Part shown: one piece after another, positions 31,290-35,746 of the stretch
Layout: each line of letters starts with the position of its first letter
Numbering within the stretch: position 1 is the first letter of the stretch
Assembly: GCF_022179325.1 (NCBI RefSeq)
Contig: NZ_BPQQ01000055.1
Location: 1-35,746, forward strand
Direction of reading: 5' to 3'
Source: Methylobacterium isbiliense
GTDB taxonomy: Bacteria; Pseudomonadota; Alphaproteobacteria; Rhizobiales; Beijerinckiaceae
Length of the DNA: 35,746 bases
Made by a program: the position numbers and the translations under genes
The notes under the pieces: model-generated
The model's database searches: none
What the model saw: only the letters and a program-made list of their open reading frames with translations
Told to the model about the DNA's origin: nothing

Positions 31290-32705
31290 ATGGGCGCCAT
31301 GCCGGAGCACCTCGCCTTCATCACCGGCCGTCTCGCCAAGCCGCGGCTGGAGCGGATCGCCGAGACGCTGCCGCGCGACCGCTACACTTGGACCATCCTC
31401 GATGCGGGCGTGAAGGTCGCCGCGCTGATGACCGAGGAGATCATCCGCCGCCGCGTCGCCGTGCCGGCGGGCGTGAGCCGGATCATCCTGCCCGGGCGCT
31501 GCCGGGCCGACACGGCGGCGCTGGCGGCGTTCTTCGGCGTGCCGGTGGAGCGCGGCCCCGACGAGATCGTGGACCTGCCCGCCCATCTCGGCCTCGCGGG
31601 CCGCGCCCTCGACCTCTCGCGCCACGACCTGCGCATCTTCTCCGAGATCGTCGACGCCCCCCGCCTCACCCCGGACCAGATCCTGGTCCGGGCGCAGGAC
31701 CTCGCCCGCCGCGGCGCTGACGTGATCGACCTCGGCGGGTTGCCCGACACGCCCTTCCCGCACCTGGAGGAGACGGTGCGGCTCCTGAAGGGGGCGGGGC
31801 TCGCCGTCAGCGTCGATTCCTTCTCGCGCGACGAACTCGCCCGCGGCGCCGGGGCCGGGGCCGACTACCTGCTGAGCCTCAACGAGGACACGCTCGACCT
31901 CGCCTTCGAGACCGACGCGGTGCCGGTGCTGGTGCCGGTGCGGCCGGACGACCTCGCCTCCCTGGAGCGCGCCATCGCCCGGATGGAACGGGCCGGCCGG
32001 CCCTTCCTGGCCGACCCGATCCTCGAACCGATCCATTTCGGCTTCTCCGCCTCCCTGGTGCGCTACCACGAGATCCGCCGCCGCCACCCCGGCATCGCCA
32101 TGATGATGGGGACGGGCAACCTCACCGAATTGACGGAGGCCGACAGCGTCGGCGTCACCGCGCTCCTCCTCGGCATCTGCTCGGAACTCGCCATCGGCAA
32201 CGTGCTGATCGTGCAGGTCTCCAACCACACCCGCCGCACCGTCGAGGAGCACGACGCCGCCCGCCGGGTGATGTACGCGGCCAAGGCCGACGGGGCGCTG
32301 CCGAAGGGCTACGGCCGGCAATTGCTGGGGCTGCACGACAAGCGCCCCTACGTGCAGACGCCCGAGGAGATCGCGGCGCTCGCCGCCGAGGTGCGCGACC
32401 CGAATTACCGCGTGGCGGTGGCCGAGGACGGGGTGCACGTCTACAACCGCGCGATCCACCGCGTGGGCACCGACGCGATGGCGTTCTTCCCCGCCCTCGA
32501 CGTGGCGCAGGACGGGGCGCACGCCTTCTATCTCGGCGGGGAATTGACCAAAGCCGAACTCGCGTGGCGGCTCGGCAAGCGCTACGTGCAGGACGAGCCC
32601 CTGGACTGGGGCTGCGCGGTGGATGCGGTGGCCGAGGACACCACGCGCTTCAAGGAGGCCGGCCACACGCGGGGGGGCAAGGCCGCCCCGGCCGAGACGG
32701 AGTGA
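31290..32705 (+). CDS. Dihydropteroate-synthase-like C1 cofactor biosynthesis protein
   Basis: 471-aa protein of the DUF6513/DHPS-like type. A unique N-terminal ~135 residues (LAFITGRLAKPRLERIAETL, YTWTILDAGVKVAALMTEEI) precede a dihydropteroate-synthase-like TIM barrel (RGADVIDLGGLPDTPFPHLE, AVSVDSFSRDELARGAGAGAD, GTGNLTELTEADSVGVTALL), then ~150 more residues. The pattern is known from methanogens and from methylotrophs with tetrahydromethanopterin, where it is needed for pterin synthesis, but its reaction is not established to my knowledge. It lies inside the furan/pterin gene run (1 nt before, 4 nt after), which supports the pathway assignment. Confidence 0.85.
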   Translation: MGAMPEHLAFITGRLAKPRLERIAETLPRDRYTWTILDAGVKVAALMTEEIIRRRVAVPAGVSRIILPGRCRADTAALAAFFGVPVERGPDEIVDLPAHLGLAGRALDLSRHDLRIFSEIVDAPRLTPDQILVRAQDLARRGADVIDLGGLPDTPFPHLEETVRLLKGAGLAVSVDSFSRDELARGAGAGADYLLSLNEDTLDLAFETDAVPVLVPVRPDDLASLERAIARMERAGRPFLADPILEPIHFGFSASLVRYHEIRRRHPGIAMMMGTGNLTELTEADSVGVTALLLGICSELAIGNVLIVQVSNHTRRTVEEHDAARRVMYAAKADGALPKGYGRQLLGLHDKRPYVQTPEEIAALAAEVRDPNYRVAVAEDGVHVYNRAIHRVGTDAMAFFPALDVAQDGAHAFYLGGELTKAELAWRLGKRYVQDEPLDWGCAVDAVAEDTTRFKEAGHTRGGKAAPAETE

Positions 32706-32709
32706 GCGG

Positions 32710-33315
32710 GTGCCGCTGATCCTCGAGACCATCGTCACGACGCAGGGGCCCGAGGGCGCCCTGCACCTCGTGCCGTTCGGCCTCATCGTGGACGGTCCGG
32801 CGGACGGGCCGGAGGTGGTGCTGGCTCCCTTCCGCCCCTCCCCGACCATCGCCAATCTCGACGCGAATCCCTTTTTCGCCGCGGCCGCGCCCGCCGACAT
32901 GCGGGTGATCGCCGGCTGCGTGACCGGGCGGCGCGATTGGGCCACCCTGCCCTGCGCGCGCATCCCCGGCCGGCGCCTCGCCGAGGCCTACGGCCACCGG
33001 GAATTCCAGGTGGTGGCGGTGGAGGATGATCCCGTCCGCCCGCGCTACCGCGCCCGTGCGATCCACGAGGCCGCGCACCGCCCCTTCACCGGCTACAACC
33101 GGGCGCAGGCCGCCGTGCTGGAGGCCGCGATCCTCTCGACGCGGCTCGACCGGCTGCCCCCGGACAAGGTGCTCTCGGAGATGCGCTACCTGCGGATCGC
33201 GGTCTCCAAGACGGCCGGCCCCGCCGAGCGTGAGGCATGGGGCTGGATCGAGGAGAAGGTCGCCGCAGCCCTCGGACTGGCGGCGCAGGACCGGATCCTC
33301 CTGGACGAAGACTGA
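32710..33315 (+). CDS. DUF447 family protein
   Basis: 201-aa protein of the DUF447 family, shared by methanogenic archaea and methylotrophs. Seen: LILETIVTTQGPEGALHLVP, FGLIVDG, NLDANPFFAAAAPADMRV (flavin-reductase-like split barrel), and RPFTGYNRAQAAVLEAAILS in the C-terminal half. Many members are listed as flavin-binding-like with unknown role; the strict association with methanopterin/methanofuran genes implies a step in those pathways. GTG start at 32710 with GGAG upstream, 4 nt after the DHPS-like gene. Twenty-two nt before the next start. I cannot name its reaction. Confidence 0.82.
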   Translation: MPLILETIVTTQGPEGALHLVPFGLIVDGPADGPEVVLAPFRPSPTIANLDANPFFAAAAPADMRVIAGCVTGRRDWATLPCARIPGRRLAEAYGHREFQVVAVEDDPVRPRYRARAIHEAAHRPFTGYNRAQAAVLEAAILSTRLDRLPPDKVLSEMRYLRIAVSKTAGPAEREAWGWIEEKVAAALGLAAQDRILLDED

Positions 33316-33337
33316 CGCTGGAGAAGGAGACACCCGC

Positions 33338-33877
33338 ATGAAGCTGTTGATCGGGGGCGCCGTCGCGGCGCTGGTCGCGCTCGCGCCGCTGGCCGCCGAG
33401 GCCCACGGGCCGAGCCGCAAGAAGGTCGAGGAGAAGGTCGTCATCAACGCCGCCCCCGAGAAGGTCTGGGCGGTCGTGGGCAACTTCCAGGACATGAGCT
33501 GGCTGCCGCCGGTGGAGAAGACCGAGGGCAAGGGCGGCAACGAGGTGAAGGCCACCCGCACCCTCACGCTCAAGGGCGGCGCCACCGTGGACGAGGAACT
33601 CTACAAGTACTCGGCCGAGCAGAGGAGCCTGTCCTACCGGATCAACAAGGTCGACGTGAAGACCCTGCCGGTGAACAACTACTCCTCCACGATCAAGGTG
33701 GAGCCCGCCGAGGGCGGCAAGTCGACGGTGACGTGGGACGGCGCGTTCTACCGCGGCTACATGAACAACGATCCGCCGCCCGAGCTGAACGACGAGGCGG
33801 CCGTGAAGGCGGTGTCGGGCCTCTACAAGGCCGGGCTGGAGAGCCTGAAGGCGAAGATCGAGAAGAGCGGTTCGTGA
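33338..33877 (+). CDS. Exported SRPBCC-family protein, MxaD-like
   Basis: 179-aa protein. Signal peptide (LIGGAVAALVALAPLAAEA), then an SRPBCC (Bet v 1-like) fold: VEEKVVINAAPEKVWAVVGN, FQDMSWLPPVEKTEG, and the C-terminal helix AVSGLYKAGLESLKAKIEKS. MxaD of the methanol dehydrogenase operon belongs to this group and is periplasmic, where it helps electron transfer to cytochrome cL. Here there is no mxa operon around, so this may be an MxaD-like partner of another PQQ dehydrogenase. Ribosome site GAAGGAGA. Its stop overlaps the next GTG, so they are co-translated. Confidence 0.8.
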   Translation: MKLLIGGAVAALVALAPLAAEAHGPSRKKVEEKVVINAAPEKVWAVVGNFQDMSWLPPVEKTEGKGGNEVKATRTLTLKGGATVDEELYKYSAEQRSLSYRINKVDVKTLPVNNYSSTIKVEPAEGGKSTVTWDGAFYRGYMNNDPPPELNDEAAVKAVSGLYKAGLESLKAKIEKSGS

Positions 33878-34836
33878 GACGCCGCCCGGGGCGTCGGCTG
33901 GCCGGACCGATCCTCGGCGCCGGCCTGGTGTGCGCCGGCCTTTCGGGGCCGTCCGCCGCCGAGGAGGCGTTCGTGACGGCCCAGAGCGCCGAGACGGTCG
34001 ACGTGATCGACCTCGACGCGCGCCGGGTCGTGGCGAGCATTCCCGTGCCGGGGGCTCCGGCCGGGATCGCGCTCTCGCCCGACCGCGCCCGCGCCTACGT
34101 GACGGCGCCCGAGGCCAAGGCGCTCGCGGTGATCGACGCCGCGGCGCGGCGCGTGGTCCGGACCCTGACGCTCGGCGGCGGTCCGCTCGGCATCGCGGTC
34201 AATCCGGTCGACGGCACGGTCTACGTCGCCGACTGGTACGCCAAGCGCCTCGTGGTGGTGAACCCGGGGACGCTCGCGGTGGAGGGCGAGATCGCCGTGG
34301 GCACCTCGCCCTCCGGCCTCGCGCTGACCCGGGACGGCCGCCTCCTCGTCGCGGCCGACCGCGACGACGACGCGGTCTCGCTCGTCGATGCCCGCACCCG
34401 GGAGCGCCTCGCGGCGATCCCGGTCGGCACCCGGCCCTTCGGCGTCACCATCGATCCGGAGGGGCGGCGCGCCTACACGGCGAATGTCGGCTCGAACGAC
34501 GTCTCGGTGATCGACCTCGCGGCCCGCCGCGAGGTCGCCCGGGTGCCGGTGGGCGAGCGGCCCTACGCGGTGGCGCTGACCGGCGGGCGCGCCTTCGTCA
34601 CCGACCAGTACGGCGGCACCGTGAGCACCTTCGACCTCGCGACCCTCGCGCCCGGCCCGCGCGTCACCGTGGGCGACTACCCGGAGGGCATCGCGGTGAG
34701 CCGCGACGGGACGCGCCTCTACGTGGCGAACTGGGAATCCGACACGCTGAGCGTGATCGACGCCGCAACGCTCGCGGTCACGGGCGAGATCAGGACCGCC
34801 AGCGGCCCGCGGGCCTTCGGGGATTTCCTGCGCTGA
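33874..34836 (+). CDS. Second exported YVTN beta-propeller protein
   Basis: 320-aa exported propeller. The arginine-rich N-terminus (RRRPGRRLAG) and hydrophobic stretch form a signal peptide ending SAAEE. The mature chain has repeats such as VDVIDLDARRVVASIPVPGA, VNPVDGTVYVADWYAKRLVV and YVANWESDTLSVIDAATLAV, about seven blades. It differs from the propeller at 14989 and carries no obvious active-site residues. Coupled by a 4-nt overlap to the MxaD-like gene, it looks like a periplasmic binding or scaffold protein of the same C1/PQQ system. Last gene of this operon, followed after 100 nt by a hairpin. Confidence 0.85.
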   Translation: MRRRPGRRLAGPILGAGLVCAGLSGPSAAEEAFVTAQSAETVDVIDLDARRVVASIPVPGAPAGIALSPDRARAYVTAPEAKALAVIDAAARRVVRTLTLGGGPLGIAVNPVDGTVYVADWYAKRLVVVNPGTLAVEGEIAVGTSPSGLALTRDGRLLVAADRDDDAVSLVDARTRERLAAIPVGTRPFGVTIDPEGRRAYTANVGSNDVSVIDLAARREVARVPVGERPYAVALTGGRAFVTDQYGGTVSTFDLATLAPGPRVTVGDYPEGIAVSRDGTRLYVANWESDTLSVIDAATLAVTGEIRTASGPRAFGDFLR

Positions 34837-34937
34837 GCGCGAGGACCGCTCCCGGAGCGCCCGCGCCTCCCCCGAATGGATGACGCGGACCGGATCGTCC
34901 CGTGATCTGATCGCAAGGGTCTCAAGTCGACAGCCTC

Positions 34938-34970
34938 GGCCCGCCCGGCTCCGCCGCGGCGGGCCCTTCT
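34938..34970 (+). terminator. Likely terminator of the C1 cofactor operon
   Basis: Perfect 8-bp stem GGCCCGCC (34938-34945) / GGCGGGCC (34958-34965) with a 12-nt loop, followed by CTTCTTCG. The T-run is only partial. Placed 100 nt after the propeller stop, the only strong hairpin in that stretch. Confidence 0.5.
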
Positions 34971-35043
34971 TCGACGAGCCGGAGCGGCAGGCGGCCGGTC
35001 CTGCGTAGTCTAGAAGACGTTCCTAAACAGATCGTGCTGAAAT

Positions 35044-35232
35044 CTACGGCTTGCCGTTCCGTTGCAGGTCGATCAGCCGGCGCGCCGCAACATCGCCGGC
35101 CGCAGTCGAGAGCGTGCGGCGTGTCCACAACTCGACCAAAGTCGATTGTGTGATCGGCCGGCTGCGCGGCAGTCTGATCGTCAGGCGGCGTCCGACGACA
35201 GGCGGTAAGGGCAAATCAGGGTGCTTCGACAT
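35044..35232 (-). CDS. Small hypothetical protein
   Basis: 62-aa frame beginning MSKHPDLPLPPVVGRRLTIR, then ITQSTLVELWTRRTLSTAAG and DVAARRLIDLQRNGKP. The amino acid mix (few runs of Arg, Ala, Pro; sensible hydrophobic/charged alternation) and the lower GC of this DNA make it more credible than most short frames here. No strong ribosome site; a GTG at 35241 in the same frame is an alternative start. No family recognised. It could instead be chance. Confidence 0.42.
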   Translation of the reverse strand: MSKHPDLPLPPVVGRRLTIRLPRSRPITQSTLVELWTRRTLSTAAGDVAARRLIDLQRNGKP

Positions 35233-35418
35233 GCCGTCCACTTGGCGTCGTCACGGTTAACGAAAGGTGTGTTTCTGAGGGGCCGAGGCCCGGCCCTCCC
35301 TCGGGCGCGGCCCGGTCTTCTCGCGTCGCCTGCGGCACGGCCGCGCGTGCGGCCGCCCTGCCCTGCGGGCATCACAATTTGGACGGTATGGGCTGCCGCT
35401 GCCGCACATATCGGTTGT

Positions 35419-35441
35419 ACGGCTAACGGATTGTTAACCGT
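35419..35441. repeat. Inverted repeat upstream of small ORF
   Basis: ACGGCTAAC (35419-35427) pairs with GTTAACCGT (35433-35441) with one mismatch and a 5-nt spacer, directly abutting an ATG at 35442. Possible operator or promoter element in an AT-richer patch. Confidence 0.3.
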
Positions 35442-35498
35442 ATGGACCCAGTGTTGGCGGACCAAGCCCAGCCTCGAGAGCGGCACGCCGCGTGTGAC

Positions 35499-35660
35499 AT
35501 GTCTCGCATAACCCCAAGCCCTGCCGCGCTCATCCCCGGCGGCTCGCGCCACGAGCAGCATGATTGGCACCCGATCGAGGCCGTCAGCCTCATCGTCGCG
35601 GGTGTGGTGCTGCTGGCGACCGGCATCCTCCTCAACAGCGCGTGGCCGCTCTTCGGCTGA
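35499..35660 (+). CDS. Small predicted membrane protein
   Basis: 53-aa frame starting MSRITPSPAALIPGGSRHEQ and containing one clear transmembrane helix, AVSLIVAGVVLLATGILLNS, then a short tail ending WPLFG. A longer in-frame start at 35442 would add 19 residues; neither start has a strong ribosome site. Single-helix small proteins of this kind are often conserved but unnamed. Support is moderate because the hydrophobic segment is coherent and the sequence ends naturally. After 35660 nothing more can be supported to the window edge. Confidence 0.42.
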   Translation: MSRITPSPAALIPGGSRHEQHDWHPIEAVSLIVAGVVLLATGILLNSAWPLFG

Positions 35661-35746
35661 CCAGGGTCCGCGGCACGGGCTGCCGGTTCCGCGACACGAC
35701 CCTGCGACCTGTCCGGACTCCCGGCGGACGACGCGGTGCGGCGGGC

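Noticed and set aside
35181-35570. 129-codon minus-strand frame near the right end
   Set aside because: No domain, overlaps two more plausible small frames, no ribosome site.

Overview
The very high GC content, the alphaproteobacterial gene families (2-type porin, RhtX-like permease, PAS hybrid kinases) and the genes for bacterial methanofuran/tetrahydromethanopterin-type cofactors point to a methylotrophic alphaproteobacterium, most likely Methylobacterium or a close relative. This is inferred from gene content, not from a marker gene. No rRNA, tRNA, CRISPR array, transposase or phage gene is visible, so the window looks like chromosome.

Layout. (1) 196-2159: a CrtI/CrtN-type carotenoid or squalene desaturase overlapping a small exported DUF2141 protein. 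(2) 2362-14887: a complete hydroxamate-citrate metallophore island of the aerobactin type. It has an AraC regulator, a TonB-dependent receptor, a small unknown protein, an RhtX/FptX-like uptake permease, a divergent MFS exporter, and iucA-iucB-iucC-iucD in the classical aerobactin order, packed with overlapping starts and stops. (3) 14989-19027: an operon of an exported seven-bladed YVTN beta-propeller, a cupredoxin-like protein without copper ligands, a small exported protein, an ABC ATPase, an ABC-2 permease and another exported protein. These are the families that accompany PQQ-dependent alcohol dehydrogenases and resemble the Ped/Lut systems linked to lanthanide uptake. An exported pentapeptide-repeat protein converges on it.

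(4) 20102-24760: accessory small genes (a double-glycine-leader-like peptide, a His/Trp repeat protein, two small conserved proteins, a 42-residue hydrophobic peptide), an SDR oxidoreductase and a major porin. (5) 25241-27973: a hybrid histidine kinase whose N-terminus is a ParD-like ribbon-helix-helix domain. (6) 28017-34836: the ABC substrate-binding protein matching region 3, divergent from a DUF2380-like lipoprotein-sized exported protein. Then follows a tight run of C1-carrier genes: an MfnB-like furan phosphate synthase, an MfnE-like kinase, a dihydropteroate-synthase-like protein, a DUF447 protein, an MxaD-like SRPBCC exported protein and a second YVTN propeller. (7) 34837-35746: a terminator-like hairpin and two small ORFs of moderate support.

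Together the window links metal scavenging (metallophore made, exported, retrieved), a PQQ/lanthanide-associated ABC system and C1 cofactor synthesis. The most interesting points are the ParD-kinase fusion, the physical coupling of an aerobactin-type pathway to a Ped/Lut-like transporter, and the small GG-motif peptide with an LNPQPLPP core.
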